From Beijerinckia sp. 28-YEA-48 (GTDB lineage Bacteria; Pseudomonadota; Alphaproteobacteria; Rhizobiales; Beijerinckiaceae), in contig NZ_FNSI01000002.1 in NCBI RefSeq assembly GCF_900104955.1, forward strand, positions 186,001-250,000: 64,000 nucleotides of DNA. The letters run 5' to 3'. The translations under genes were made by a program, and so were the position numbers. This document shows positions 8,441 through 17,397 of this stretch, piece after piece. The notes under the pieces are model-generated. The model was not told the DNA's origin and searched no databases. It was given only the letters and a program-made list of their open reading frames with translations. The stretch's first letter is position 1; each line of letters starts with the position of its first letter.

Positions 8441-9026
8441 GGTCTGATTGGGAGTCGTTGGCAACTTGTGGGTTTTTGCCGAGGCGCGACCGTCAGCTTC
8501 TACAGCGTAGTCGCCCCATCGGTTGGCGGCTAATAGCTTTTGCCGGAACACTTCAGATGTTTTGAAGCCGCGGGATTTGCGCGGTGTCAAGTTGAGGTCG
8601 GCATCTCTGGAAAGCCATTTTCGCGCGCGCCGGTTCGTATTTCAGGCCGTTCCTTTCTGCCATGGTGCCTGCGGATCGCAGAACTGCGTTTGCACATCAA
8701 GACCAGCTTGCAGCTAAGGCCTATCCGTGAACTCGGGACCCGGTCAAAGGTGATCGATCGACGGGCAGCCTGGGGAAAGGGACTGAACACATTGATCAGC
8801 CGTCCATGCTCGACGGTGATTGACGGTCATTGTTGCTGAGGAAGACGGTGAAGAGCGACCCACCCGCTCAGCCAGCGCTGTCAAGTTTGCCTTGCCCAAT
8901 TTCTGGCGAAACTGGATCAGGTCACATTCCCAGTGGCCGAGTTGCTCGCGCACGAACGACATCTGGACGGTGCGATATGCTCAATTCTGGGCTGAATCTG
9001 CGACCATATCGACGCCGAGCGTGGCG
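8441..9026 (-). mobile_element. IS30-family transposase remnant, C-terminal half
   Basis: Minus-strand translation in several frames gives successive parts of an IS30 transposase. From right to left these are EQLGHWECDLIQFRQ with KANLTALAERVGR (about 8960-8840), then QAARRSITFDR (about 8770), then RRARKWLSRDADLNLTPRKS with GFKTSEVFRQKL (about 8620-8520). These are the DDE catalytic-core landmarks of the family, with the WECDL aspartate and the TFDR aspartate visible. Frameshifts, stops and an internal deletion (between the TFDR and KWLSRDADL parts) make it inactive. The N-terminal DNA-binding half is missing here but a matching N-terminal half exists at 16935-17397 on the same strand. No plus-strand gene is credible across this stretch. 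Confidence 0.8.
8975..9026. repeat. Repeat copy 1 (pair with 16981-17032)
   Basis: These 52 bases match 16981-17032 at 46 positions in the same orientation. Weaker similarity extends about 15 bases leftwards from both copies. The repeat encodes the middle of the IS30 transposase, just before the WECDL motif, and marks the inner edge of the left transposase remnant. Confidence 0.8.
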
Positions 9027-9158
9027 CGGGCGACGCCGGGCATGTCGATCCGCTCGCATGAACTTCCCCATACGCAATCCGAGCCTAACCGCAACAGGGC
9101 GTTTTTTGGGTCATCCCTAGACAAGACGCTCCCAGACCAAGCTGTATAAACATTTCAC

Positions 9159-9179
9159 ATAAGGCAATTTTTGCCTTAT
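9159..9179. promoter_or_regulatory. Inverted repeat upstream of the M24-fold gene, candidate operator
   Basis: A perfect inverted repeat with 9-base arms and a 3-base centre, ATAAGGCAA-TTT-TTGCCTTAT, lies 58 bases upstream of the start at 9237 in an AT-rich promoter-like region. It is not followed by a T-run suited to termination and precedes rather than follows a gene, so an operator is more likely than a terminator. The GntR regulator at 16188-16913, at the other end of the same module, is the obvious candidate to bind it. Confidence 0.5.
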
Positions 9180-9236
9180 TGACATCTTACTATATCTATG
9201 AGATTCAAAATTAACATCTTATAGGGATGAGGCCTG

Positions 9237-10490
9237 ATGAACGTTATTGTTTCCAACGACCGCGCTCTCGAACTGGAGAAGGAGCGGGAATACCGCTGGT
9301 CGCGCACACGCGCTTTCATGGAGAAGCGTGGTCTCGATGCACTTTTGATCTTCGGTTCAGACCGCAGCGACCGATACGATGCCGGCCAGTACCTGACCTA
9401 TGATCGGCGCTATCAGCAGCTCATCTTTCCCCACAAGGGTGATCCGACCATGATCGCTTTTGCCGCGCAGGTCGCGACGCAGAGCATGGTCGAGAAGGAG
9501 CGCGGCAACGCTAGCTGGATCAGCGACATCCGCACCGGATACGTGCCCGAACTCGCGCCGCAAATTCTTGCTGAGAACGGATTGAATAGGGGGCGTCTTG
9601 GAGTGATCGGCGCTGGCTGGGGCGGGCCCTTCTTTCGCAATGGCTGGGTACCCAAGCAGCTTTGGGAGTCGGTCGAAGCCGCTTTGCCTGGATGGGAAAT
9701 GGTGACTGTAACGCAGGATTTCGGAGCGCTGATGGCGGTCCGCAGTCCGTTCGACAGGGAGAATTTGGCGCGCGCCGCGGCCGCTGGGGATGCGGCTATT
9801 GAAGCCATGATGGCGGTGGCGCGTCCCGGCGCGACGGAAACGGAAATTTATACGGCCGGCATTACCGAACAGGTGCGGCGCGGCATGCGCGTCACCTGGA
9901 TGCTCTTTCAAACTGGCTTCGAAAATGCGGCTTGGGGAGAGCCGGCTTGGCTGATCCGGGGCAACCCGGCACGCCGCCTTGAGCGAGACGACATCGTCGG
10001 CGGCGAAATCTTCCCTAACTTCGCCGAGCTTAACACGCATGTGAACATGAGTTTCACCATCGGTAAAATTCCCGATCAGACCCGCCGCTGCGCCGAGATC
10101 GCGCGCGAAGCCTATGAAATCGGCCTAGCAAAACTGCGCCCGGGCGCGAGCTTCCGCGATATCTATGAGGCGATGGAAGTTCCCACGACCAAAGCTGGCG
10201 CCTGGCATCTGACACCACAGATCGCCGCGCTCAATCCCCTTTCTGGCGGCGGCCCTTCCGCTATGGGGATCCGTGAGATGTTACCCGATCTGGCGAAGGC
10301 CTATCCGCATGTCGATGGCGGCGAGCTGATGCCGTTCGATTTCGAGATCAAGGAGGGGATGACGTTTTCCCTGCAGACCGACGCTCGTCTCGGCCACTAT
10401 TGGTCGAATCTTGGCGGTCTCGTGATCGCGGAGGGCAAAGGCGTCAGAGAACTCAACCGAGTTTCGCCGCATATGGGCCGTGTAAGCTAA
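9237..10490 (+). CDS. M24 (creatinase/prolidase-fold) protein with altered metal site
   Basis: The 417-residue protein has the two-domain layout of the M24 family: a creatinase N-terminal domain (about residues 15-160) and a pita-bread C-terminal domain. The regions that normally hold the five metal ligands are changed. The first-aspartate region reads DIVGGEIFPN, the second reads HVNMSF with asparagine where aspartate is usual, the glutamate of the TIEPG loop is replaced in MTFSLQTDA, and the last glutamate region reads SNLGGLVI. This suggests a metal-independent enzyme like creatinase or a non-catalytic homologue, rather than an Xaa-Pro peptidase. A strong ribosome site (AGGGATGAGG) precedes the ATG. 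It heads a module with an ABC importer and a porin, so it probably acts on the imported compound. The substrate is unknown. Confidence 0.8.
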   Translation: MNVIVSNDRALELEKEREYRWSRTRAFMEKRGLDALLIFGSDRSDRYDAGQYLTYDRRYQQLIFPHKGDPTMIAFAAQVATQSMVEKERGNASWISDIRTGYVPELAPQILAENGLNRGRLGVIGAGWGGPFFRNGWVPKQLWESVEAALPGWEMVTVTQDFGALMAVRSPFDRENLARAAAAGDAAIEAMMAVARPGATETEIYTAGITEQVRRGMRVTWMLFQTGFENAAWGEPAWLIRGNPARRLERDDIVGGEIFPNFAELNTHVNMSFTIGKIPDQTRRCAEIAREAYEIGLAKLRPGASFRDIYEAMEVPTTKAGAWHLTPQIAALNPLSGGGPSAMGIREMLPDLAKAYPHVDGGELMPFDFEIKEGMTFSLQTDARLGHYWSNLGGLVIAEGKGVRELNRVSPHMGRVS

Positions 10491-10582
10491 AGCAATCGCG
10501 TTTCGAGAGAAGCGCGACTTTGACCAGAGTCTTTGTTGGCGTGCGCAACGCTATAGCGCAACCGATTCTGCGGGAGGGGCGG

Positions 10583-11629
10583 ATGAGGCACAAAAAACTG
10601 TCGTCGATCATCGCTATGTGCTGCGCCGTGAGTTTCGGCGGCGCGGCGCGCGCGCAACAGCTAAAGCTGCCCGAGGGCATTGAGAAGCTGCGGGTGGCGG
10701 CCGAGGCCGAGCAGCAGGTCGCGCTGTTTGTCAGTACCGACGCGCGCACCGCCGCCGACGAGGCGAAGATCGAAGAGGCCCTTCGAGCCGACACCGGGGT
10801 GAAGCTGGACATCAAACTGGTTAGCGGGCCGCCAGATCCGATCTACCTTCAGCAATTGAGCCGAGAGCTAAAGGCGAAGGTCGCGCCCAGCGTCGATCTG
10901 ATCGTGACCATCCCCCCCTTGATACGTGGGCTGATCGACATCGATGCAGTTGCGCCGGTGAACTGGCAAGACCTGGGGGCCAAGCCCGAGGACGTCTATC
11001 CGGCGTTCTACGCGCTCTTCAGTGCCGAACTGGCCCGGCCTATCATCTACAATACGAAAGTGATCGCTCGGAATGAGGCGCCATCCAGCATCGACGGGCT
11101 GCTCGGCGCGAAATGGGCCGGCAAGATTGTCACCGCCAACGTACCCGATCTCTATACACCCTGGGCGATCGTTCTAGGCGAGGACGGCGTCATGAAGCTG
11201 ATCGATCGCTTCTATGGCGATCTGAAAGTATCTATCGCGCCCGCGCCAACCGCTATACGCACCCGCGTGGAAACAGGAGAATATCCGCTCGGCTTCGGCA
11301 TTCGCATCGCGCGCCAGCAGAGCATGGCGGGCGCGCCAGTGGCTTATGCGCCCATCCCGACGCCTTTGGTGCCGCGCCTGGCGATCGTGTTGAAGGGGTC
11401 GCGCAAACAAAATGCAGCTGCTCTTGTCGGCTGGTGGTTGTCGCAGACCCAGAAGGGGCAGCGGATATCAGCCGATGTGCTCGACTGGCCACGCCATACG
11501 ACGCCTGGCACCGATCTGCATGACCTAGCGACACAGCCGGGGGGCGTCCGCACGGCTGCGTTCGACTGGTGGAGCAAGGATGCGATCGACATCGGTGGTC
11601 GAATCGCAAAAGCTTTGCGCGCCAAATAA
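10583..11629 (+). CDS. ABC transporter substrate-binding protein, iron/Fbp-like type
   Basis: A 348-residue exported binding protein. The ATG at 10583 is chosen over an upstream in-frame start because it has a GGGAGGGGCGG site and begins a signal peptide (MRHKKLSSIIAMCCAVSFGG, cleaved near ARAQQ). The mature part resembles extracellular solute-binding proteins of the family that serves Fbp-like, putrescine and 2-aminoethylphosphonate importers, with the motif SSIDGLLGAKWAGKI common to that group. It is followed at once by a double-domain permease and an ATPase, forming a complete importer. The ligand cannot be told from the sequence; the adjacent M24-fold enzyme suggests a small nitrogen-containing or peptide-like compound. 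Confidence 0.85.
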   Translation: MRHKKLSSIIAMCCAVSFGGAARAQQLKLPEGIEKLRVAAEAEQQVALFVSTDARTAADEAKIEEALRADTGVKLDIKLVSGPPDPIYLQQLSRELKAKVAPSVDLIVTIPPLIRGLIDIDAVAPVNWQDLGAKPEDVYPAFYALFSAELARPIIYNTKVIARNEAPSSIDGLLGAKWAGKIVTANVPDLYTPWAIVLGEDGVMKLIDRFYGDLKVSIAPAPTAIRTRVETGEYPLGFGIRIARQQSMAGAPVAYAPIPTPLVPRLAIVLKGSRKQNAAALVGWWLSQTQKGQRISADVLDWPRHTTPGTDLHDLATQPGGVRTAAFDWWSKDAIDIGGRIAKALRAK

Positions 11630-11703
11630 TGCGTCAAGGCAACACGCGAGGGGGCCCGCCTGCGGCCATGGCGTCGCACGTTGGCGGCCTGAGGGAGAGC
11701 CAG

Positions 11704-13434
11704 ATGGCGCACGCCGAGGCTCTAGCGGCTATTCCGGCGCGCCAATCGTCGACCGATTGGCTGGCAGTAGCGGCGACGACACTGACCGTGGTGGCAACAG
11801 TCTTGTTGATCGTGCCGACTCTTGTCCTCGTGATCAAAAGCTTCATCTCGGACGCCACGGGCTCGGGCGACCTCAGCAATTACGCAGAGATTTTACAGGC
11901 TAGGAAACTGTCGGATGTCTTGATCAACACCGCTGTGCTCGGCTTCGGCAGTCTTGTGGTGATATTCACGATCGCACTTCCGCTGGCGTGGCTGTTCGCG
12001 CGCACCAATTTCCGCTGGCGTCGCGCCATTTTGACAGCCGCGACAGCGCAAATCGCCATGCCCGGCTTTCTCGCGACTTTGGGCTATATCTTCATGTTCA
12101 ACCCGACCAACGGCCTCGTCAATCAAGGCTGGCGCGCTTGGTCGGGGCAACCACACGCGCTGTTCGATATTTACTCCATGGGTTGGATGGTGCTGTTGCA
12201 GGGGCTCGCGCTGGTCGGCCCAGCGCTCTATTTTCTTGTGCCGATCTTCAGTTCCATCGACGGCGCGCTCGAAGAAGCGGCCAGTGCTCATGGCATCGGC
12301 AAGGGAGCAACATTCTTCCGCATTCTGCTACCAATTTCGCTGCCCGCTCTGTTCAGCAGCAGCATCTTCTTCTTGGTGATCTCGATTGAAACATTCGACT
12401 ATGCCGGCATGTTGGGCATGCCAGCGCGCATCGATGTAATCGCCACCTGGATCTATCAGTTCACGCAATCGTCCTTCACAGAGCCTGAGTACGGGCTTGC
12501 CTCCGCCGTCGGCGTACTCACCGCCATCGTGCTTTTGGCGTTAATGGCCGCCCAAGGATTGGTGTTCAAACGTTCAGCGGAGATCAGCACCCTCGGTGGC
12601 CGTGCACGTGCGCCATCAATACGGCTAAGCCCGCAAGCACAAGCCGTGGGCATATTGTTCTTTTTAACCTATGTTCTCGCAGGTCTGGCATTACCACTCT
12701 TGACCCTGATCTGGATGGCGCTCTCGCCTGTGCCGCAGTTGTCGGCGGAGACACTTCAACAGCTCTCTTTGGATGCATTTGGACCTTCATTCTGGATGGA
12801 ATTGCAGAACACCGGTTCCACAACGGTGCTTCTAGCCCTCACAATACCGACCGCTGTCATTGGCCTGACATCCGCCATGGCCTGGACGGCGCGCCGATCG
12901 GTGGCGGCGGACCGTGGGATCGAAACCATCGTGGTGGCTAACCTAGCAGTGCCGTCCATCGTCATCGCGGTTGTATTCTCCGTCGGCGCCCTACAGATGC
13001 ATGCCTACGTGCCGCTTTACGGTACGATCGCGGTTATGATGCTGGCGATCGGCACGCGCTACCTCGCCACCGCCTATCGAATCACCAGAAATTCATTCCG
13101 TCAGGTTAGCAAAGAGCTGGATGAGGCGGGGCGGACCTGCGGAGTACCCGCTGGCCGGCTGCTAATCCATGTCATCATCCCGGTGATCAAATATGGCCTC
13201 GGCTTCGCCTGGTTCTGGGTGGCCCTGTTGACCTTGCGCGAACTGCCTATCTCCCTCGTGCTCAGCAACTATGAATTACAGACCTTGGCGTCGCGCATCT
13301 TCTTCCTGAATAGTTCGGGAGACACGCGCCAGGCCGCAGCGCTGTCGCTCGCACTATTCGCCATCATTTTTGTTTTCCTCGTCGCCTTGCTTGTTTTCAT
13401 GCGGTCGACCTTTCGTTCTGGGGAGCGGACATAG
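11704..13434 (+). CDS. ABC transporter permease, fused two-domain type
   Basis: A permease of 576 residues from the chosen start with two copies of the binding-protein-dependent permease domain, each about six helices. Two EAA-type loops, the sites that contact the ATPase, are visible: EEAASAHGIGKGATFFRILLP in the first half (shown here in shortened form as EEAASAHGIGKG) and DEAGRTCGVPAGRLL in the second. Fused permeases of this kind belong to the FbpB/ThiP group. The ATG at 11704 has a GAGGGAGAG site 5 bases upstream; a TAATG overlap with the preceding gene at 11629 is an alternative that would add 25 residues. The gene lies between the binding protein and the ATPase in one operon. Confidence 0.88.
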   Translation: MAHAEALAAIPARQSSTDWLAVAATTLTVVATVLLIVPTLVLVIKSFISDATGSGDLSNYAEILQARKLSDVLINTAVLGFGSLVVIFTIALPLAWLFARTNFRWRRAILTAATAQIAMPGFLATLGYIFMFNPTNGLVNQGWRAWSGQPHALFDIYSMGWMVLLQGLALVGPALYFLVPIFSSIDGALEEAASAHGIGKGATFFRILLPISLPALFSSSIFFLVISIETFDYAGMLGMPARIDVIATWIYQFTQSSFTEPEYGLASAVGVLTAIVLLALMAAQGLVFKRSAEISTLGGRARAPSIRLSPQAQAVGILFFLTYVLAGLALPLLTLIWMALSPVPQLSAETLQQLSLDAFGPSFWMELQNTGSTTVLLALTIPTAVIGLTSAMAWTARRSVAADRGIETIVVANLAVPSIVIAVVFSVGALQMHAYVPLYGTIAVMMLAIGTRYLATAYRITRNSFRQVSKELDEAGRTCGVPAGRLLIHVIIPVIKYGLGFAWFWVALLTLRELPISLVLSNYELQTLASRIFFLNSSGDTRQAAALSLALFAIIFVFLVALLVFMRSTFRSGERT

Positions 13435-13437
13435 GAC

Positions 13438-14508
13438 ATGACCGCGATTAAATTGAAGCAAGTTTCGAAATCGTTCCAGGGCGGCAAAGGCGCGGCGGTT
13501 CTCAACGCGCTCGATCTCGACATCAAGGAAGGCGAAAGCCATGTGTTGCTCGGGCCTTCGGGATGCGGCAAAACCACGACGCTGCGCCTCATCGCCGGGC
13601 TCGATATGCCGTCGGACGGAACGATCACGATCGCCGGCGCGACGATGTATTCGGCGCGGGAGCGGACATGGGTACCGTCTGAACAGCGGCCGATCGGCAT
13701 GGTATTTCAATCCTATGCGCTGTGGCCGAATATGACCGTCGCACAGAATGTGTGTTTCGCTTTAACGTATGGTCGGGCGCGCCTTGGCCATGAAGAGGCC
13801 GGTCGACGAGTGCGGGACGTTCTCGCGACCATGCAGATCGAGAGCCTGGCTGATCGGCCGGTCACACAGCTATCCGGCGGACAGCAGCAGCGCGTGGCGC
13901 TGGCGCGCGCCATAGCGCAACGGCCGAAAGTGCTCCTGATGGACGAGCCGCTTTCCAATCTCGACCCGCAATTGCGTGCCGACGTGCGCGGCGAGATCCG
14001 CGAAATCACCCGGCAACTCGGCGTTACTTCCGTGATTGTCACCCATGATCGTGACGATGCCCTCGCTTTGGCCGATCGCGTTAGTGTCATGTCCGCCGGC
14101 CGGATCGTGCAACAGGCGCAACCTTGCGACATGATCCGCGATCCCGCGACATTGTTCGTCGCGCGACTGTTTGGCGAGATCAATGTCCTCGAAGGAAAAG
14201 TCGTCTCGGTTTCGCCGGGCCGGCTGCTGATCAAAGCCGATGAAAGCGAGATCAGTGTTGTAAGCCATGCCGAGATCGCGCCGGGATCTGATGTCGTAAT
14301 CGCCATGCGGCCTAGCCGCCAGCGGCTCGCCGAAGAGGGTTTGTGCGGTGTTGTGATCGAAAGCCACCGGGAAGGCGAACTGGTGCGCAGCCAGGTGCGC
14401 GTGGGGCATGCGAAATTCACGTTGTATCATCACGACCCGCCGCTGCGCGCCGGGCAGATCGTGCATGTGGCCTCCGACGATGAGGCCTGGATGATCTACC
14501 GCAAGTAA
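13438..14508 (+). CDS. ABC transporter ATPase, Fbp/Pot type
   Basis: The 356-residue protein has all ABC ATPase motifs: Walker A GPSGCGKTT at about residue 39, Q-loop in VFQSYALWPN, signature LSGGQQQR at about 143, Walker B LLMDEPLSNLDPQ at about 163, and the H-loop VTHD. A C-terminal TOBE-type extension from about residue 240 is typical of importers for iron, polyamines, thiamine and phosphonates. It starts 3 bases after the permease stop and completes the importer at 10583-14508. It powers uptake at the inner membrane; the substrate is not shown by the sequence. Confidence 0.92.
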   Translation: MTAIKLKQVSKSFQGGKGAAVLNALDLDIKEGESHVLLGPSGCGKTTTLRLIAGLDMPSDGTITIAGATMYSARERTWVPSEQRPIGMVFQSYALWPNMTVAQNVCFALTYGRARLGHEEAGRRVRDVLATMQIESLADRPVTQLSGGQQQRVALARAIAQRPKVLLMDEPLSNLDPQLRADVRGEIREITRQLGVTSVIVTHDRDDALALADRVSVMSAGRIVQQAQPCDMIRDPATLFVARLFGEINVLEGKVVSVSPGRLLIKADESEISVVSHAEIAPGSDVVIAMRPSRQRLAEEGLCGVVIESHREGELVRSQVRVGHAKFTLYHHDPPLRAGQIVHVASDDEAWMIYRK

Positions 14509-14636
14509 ACACCACCGAGATTTCAAAAGGACAGAGTTCTGGCCGTCGATGGCGCTTGGCCAATCGGTATCGCCTTGTCGCGCGCTTTTGCCGATGCCTG
14601 TCCGTGAAGCGGTACGCATTTAGGGAAGAGGAGGGC

Positions 14637-16076
14637 ATGATGAAAAAGAGCATGGTAATACTGGGTGCATCGGCGACTTTGTTCGCCGCAGCCGCTGCGC
14701 AATCGGCGGATCTACCGTCGCGGAAATCTGCGCCAGTAGAATATGTGCGCGTGTGTGATACTTACGGCGCGGGCTTTTTCTGGATTCCGGGAACCGACAC
14801 ATGCTTAAAGGTCGGCGGCCGCATCATGGTCGATGGCTTCTATGTTCCACCGAAAAATGCCGTGTCCCATCGCTCGACCACCGGTGGCACCGGCACGTTC
14901 ATAAGCTCGAATGCGGTTGACCAGAACGGCTGGTACGCGCGTGGCATCGTCAGCATGGACGCTCGCACCCAGTCCGCTTGGGGCACGGTACAAACGGTGT
15001 TGTCGCTACGCCTGGCCTCGCAATCTGGTCTTGCCAATGCGCCTCTCGGCTATTCCGCAGGCGTATGGGCAGCAGGCAACAACAATGTCGCCCTCGTCCA
15101 GGCCGCCTATATTCGGTTCGCCGGCTTCACCGTGGGGCAGGCCGGAACGAACTTTCTGTTCATACCGCCGTATCAGTATTTCTCGATGTTTAATGCCGGC
15201 TTTCCCGTCGGCATTCGTCAACTGGCTTACACCGCGACCTTCGGCAATGGATTCTCAGCGACTTTGGCTCTAGAGAACCGCGGAGATCTGATCCTCGCCG
15301 CCTTCGCTAACACGCTTGGCGCCAATCCATTCTCGCCTACGGCGGCGGTGGCGGGACCAGTTCCATTACGTTTACCTGTTCTGGTTGGCAATGTTCGTTT
15401 CGACCAGTCGTGGGGTTCGGCGATGCTTTCCGGCCTGGTGCTGGAGAACACCGCGACTTTCGCCAATGCGCCGCTCGCAGTGGTCGGCAATGCCGGTCCG
15501 CAAATCCGAAAGGTCGGTTGGGCGGTTGGCGGTGGCTTCCGCCTCAATCTACCGATGATCGCCGCTGGTGACCATCTTCAGGTTTGGGCCAACTATGGTG
15601 TTGGCGCGAACGAATATCTGTACGGTCTGGGCCTCAATTCCAATTTTGCAGTCAGCTCGAACTTTTTGGGTGGTTTTCTGCGGCTGGATCGCAATCTGAC
15701 TCTATTCTGCATGAATGCGGCATGCACGGCCGGCGGCGCTGAACAGACCAAAGCGTTCAACGTGACCGGCATTCTGACGCACTATTGGACACCAACCTTG
15801 CGTTCAAACTTGACGTTGACCTATGTGCAGGTGACACCAGGCAGCGTGACGCAGAACACAGCCTGGTCCCAGGGTGGCCTATCCAAGGCGCAACTGTGGA
15901 ATGTTGCCGGGCAACTCATCTGGGCACCACTACCGCAGTTCGAAATCGGCATGGAAGTGGCCTACGCCCGGCTGAAGCAGAGTTTGCCGCTTGAAGTGCC
16001 AACGGGCCTTGGCACACTTGCCAGCGTCAGCCCTAACAATTGGGCAGCGCGCGTACGTGTGGAGCGGACGTTCTAA
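14637..16076 (+). CDS. Omp2b-type outer-membrane porin
   Basis: A porin of 479 residues. The start at 14637 follows GAAGAGGAGGG and begins a signal peptide (MMKKSMVILGASATLFAAAA, cleaved after QSA). The mature protein opens with ADLPSRKSAPVEYVRVCDTYG, shortened here to its key elements ADLP, EYVRVC and the GFFWIPGTDTCLKVGGR motif, which are diagnostic of the Hyphomicrobiales porin family (Omp2/RopA). It ends in a C-terminal phenylalanine (VRVERTF), the signal for outer-membrane assembly. The gene follows the ABC operon by 128 bases and is likely the outer-membrane entry for the same compound. A terminator hairpin follows at 16092-16117. This gene is the main basis for the taxonomic inference. 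Confidence 0.93.
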   Translation: MMKKSMVILGASATLFAAAAAQSADLPSRKSAPVEYVRVCDTYGAGFFWIPGTDTCLKVGGRIMVDGFYVPPKNAVSHRSTTGGTGTFISSNAVDQNGWYARGIVSMDARTQSAWGTVQTVLSLRLASQSGLANAPLGYSAGVWAAGNNNVALVQAAYIRFAGFTVGQAGTNFLFIPPYQYFSMFNAGFPVGIRQLAYTATFGNGFSATLALENRGDLILAAFANTLGANPFSPTAAVAGPVPLRLPVLVGNVRFDQSWGSAMLSGLVLENTATFANAPLAVVGNAGPQIRKVGWAVGGGFRLNLPMIAAGDHLQVWANYGVGANEYLYGLGLNSNFAVSSNFLGGFLRLDRNLTLFCMNAACTAGGAEQTKAFNVTGILTHYWTPTLRSNLTLTYVQVTPGSVTQNTAWSQGGLSKAQLWNVAGQLIWAPLPQFEIGMEVAYARLKQSLPLEVPTGLGTLASVSPNNWAARVRVERTF

Positions 16077-16091
16077 GGAACTGGGACCAAG

Positions 16092-16117
16092 AGACGGCGG
16101 TTCCCGAACCGCCGTCT
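16092..16117 (+). terminator. Hairpin terminator after the porin gene
   Basis: A perfect 12-base stem, AGACGGCGGTTC and its complement GAACCGCCGTCT, closes a 2-base centre 15 bases after the porin stop and is followed by TTTA. The position and strength suit intrinsic termination, though the T-run is short. Confidence 0.75.
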
Positions 16118-16187
16118 TTACGAGCCGTTTGAAGCATGTGTAAATCGCACCGAACTGATTTGGCCGCCACAAGGGACAGTGTAGGAA

Positions 16188-16913
16188 ATGAACGACAAGG
16201 GGCCGCATGGCGGCTTTCACGGCGGCGAAGGCAAGCTCACTCTGACGGAGCAAGCTTATCGTCAGGCCAAGAAGGATATGATCGAATGTCGTATTCAGCC
16301 AGGAGCGACAGTCTCTGCCCAACAGCTCAACGAGAAATATAAGTTCGGCCTTATGCCGATCCGATCCGCCTTGGAGCGGCTGACGGCGGAGCGATGGGTC
16401 GAGGCGCTCCCGCAAAGGGGCTATCGGGTCGCTCCGATCACCGTCCGTGACGTCGTCGAGCTTTATGATTTGGCGGAGGAGGTTTCGCCACGTCTGGCGC
16501 GGCTGAGCCTCGGCAAGATTGCCGGCATCAAAGATGACCTGTTGCAGCTTAACAACAAATCTCATCCCAACGCACCACCGAGCAATACCGAAGAGGTTAT
16601 GGATATCATAAGGGCCAGCGACGAGATCGTCTGGCGGATCCGCAATGCCTCCGGCAATCGCTATGCCAGCGAGCTGACACAGAGAATATTTGAGCGTCTA
16701 GACAGGATCGTTATCGCCCGCATGCAGGCCTCTACCGTTCCTGTCGACTGCCGCCGCGATTTCGCGCCCCTTATCCATGCGCTGGATCAAAATGATGCCG
16801 ATGGGGCAGAGAACGCTTCTCTGACTAATCTGCGCCACATGCGCGCTCTGATCCTAAAAGAAATCCTGGAGCTGCCGGAGATCGCGACGTCGGTCCTGTA
16901 CAAGACGAGCTAA
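16188..16913 (+). CDS. GntR family transcriptional regulator, FadR-like
   Basis: A 241-residue regulator with an N-terminal winged helix (about residues 17-85; the recognition part reads MPIRSALERLTAERWVEALP) and a helical C-terminal FCD-type domain. It follows the porin terminator on the same strand and is the only regulator in the 9.2-16.9 kb module, so it probably controls the M24/ABC/porin genes, perhaps through the palindrome at 9159-9179. GntR/FCD proteins usually bind small organic acids. The start at 16188 is an ATG preceded by AGTGTAGGAA, a fair ribosome site. Confidence 0.9.
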   Translation: MNDKGPHGGFHGGEGKLTLTEQAYRQAKKDMIECRIQPGATVSAQQLNEKYKFGLMPIRSALERLTAERWVEALPQRGYRVAPITVRDVVELYDLAEEVSPRLARLSLGKIAGIKDDLLQLNNKSHPNAPPSNTEEVMDIIRASDEIVWRIRNASGNRYASELTQRIFERLDRIVIARMQASTVPVDCRRDFAPLIHALDQNDADGAENASLTNLRHMRALILKEILELPEIATSVLYKTS

Positions 16914-16934
16914 ACAGTCGTCAAAGCGCCTTCT

Positions 16935-17397
16935 TTATTCTCGTTTTAAGCATACAAATTCCGCCCATCCGGGCGATGCAATATGCTTAATTCTGGGCGG
17001 AATCTGCGACCATACCGACGTCGAGCATGGCCAACGCCGGGCGCGGGCTTCAGGCAAATAGCACCACAGTTTGACCTCTTGACCATCGGCCGAGTATGCA
17101 AAGCGATAGATCGTTTCGTGACAAAGGCGCACGCGGCTGCGGTCATAGGCCAGCCGGCCAGCAATCTGCTCCAGCGACCAACCATGCATGATCCGATCAA
17201 TGATCGCGGCGCGCAGCTTCTGATGCGAACCAGCTTGCGATATCACGGCGTTCTCTGGCCTTACCGTTCGCCACAACGCCGAAATATCCGGTCAGCTTCG
17301 AAATTCCAGATCGTCAAAACTACTGCGCGCTCTCTGAAAATCGTCGAACGGTGGCGTCCGAGCTTCTGGGCAATGACATCAACGGACAAGCCGTATA
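16935..17397 (-). mobile_element. IS30-family transposase remnant, N-terminal half
   Basis: Minus-strand translation from about 17395 gives the IS30 N-terminal helix-turn-helix (GLSVDVIAQKLGRHRSTIFRE). After a frameshift, 17276-16935 gives LRAAIIDRIMHGWSLEQIAGR, then CHETIYRFAYS and LPEARARR, which are the second conserved N-terminal block of the family (quoted here in parts). The remnant stops before the WECDL catalytic block, which instead is present in the other remnant at 8441-9026. The left end abuts the GntR gene and the right end touches the stop of the aldehyde dehydrogenase gene at 17398, so insertion may have altered that gene's last residues. Confidence 0.8.
16981..17032. repeat. 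Repeat copy 2 (pair with 8975-9026)
   Basis: Direct-repeat partner of 8975-9026, 46 of 52 positions identical. It marks the inner edge of the right IS30 remnant. The two copies bracket about 8 kb of cargo. Confidence 0.8.

Noticed and set aside
8820-9149. Plus-strand frames of about 100 codons over the left IS30 remnant.
   Set aside because: The minus strand here reads as IS30 transposase, so these are antisense shadows.
9159-9179. Palindrome considered as a transcription terminator.
   Set aside because: It precedes a gene and follows only IS debris, and the stem is AT-rich; an operator is more likely.
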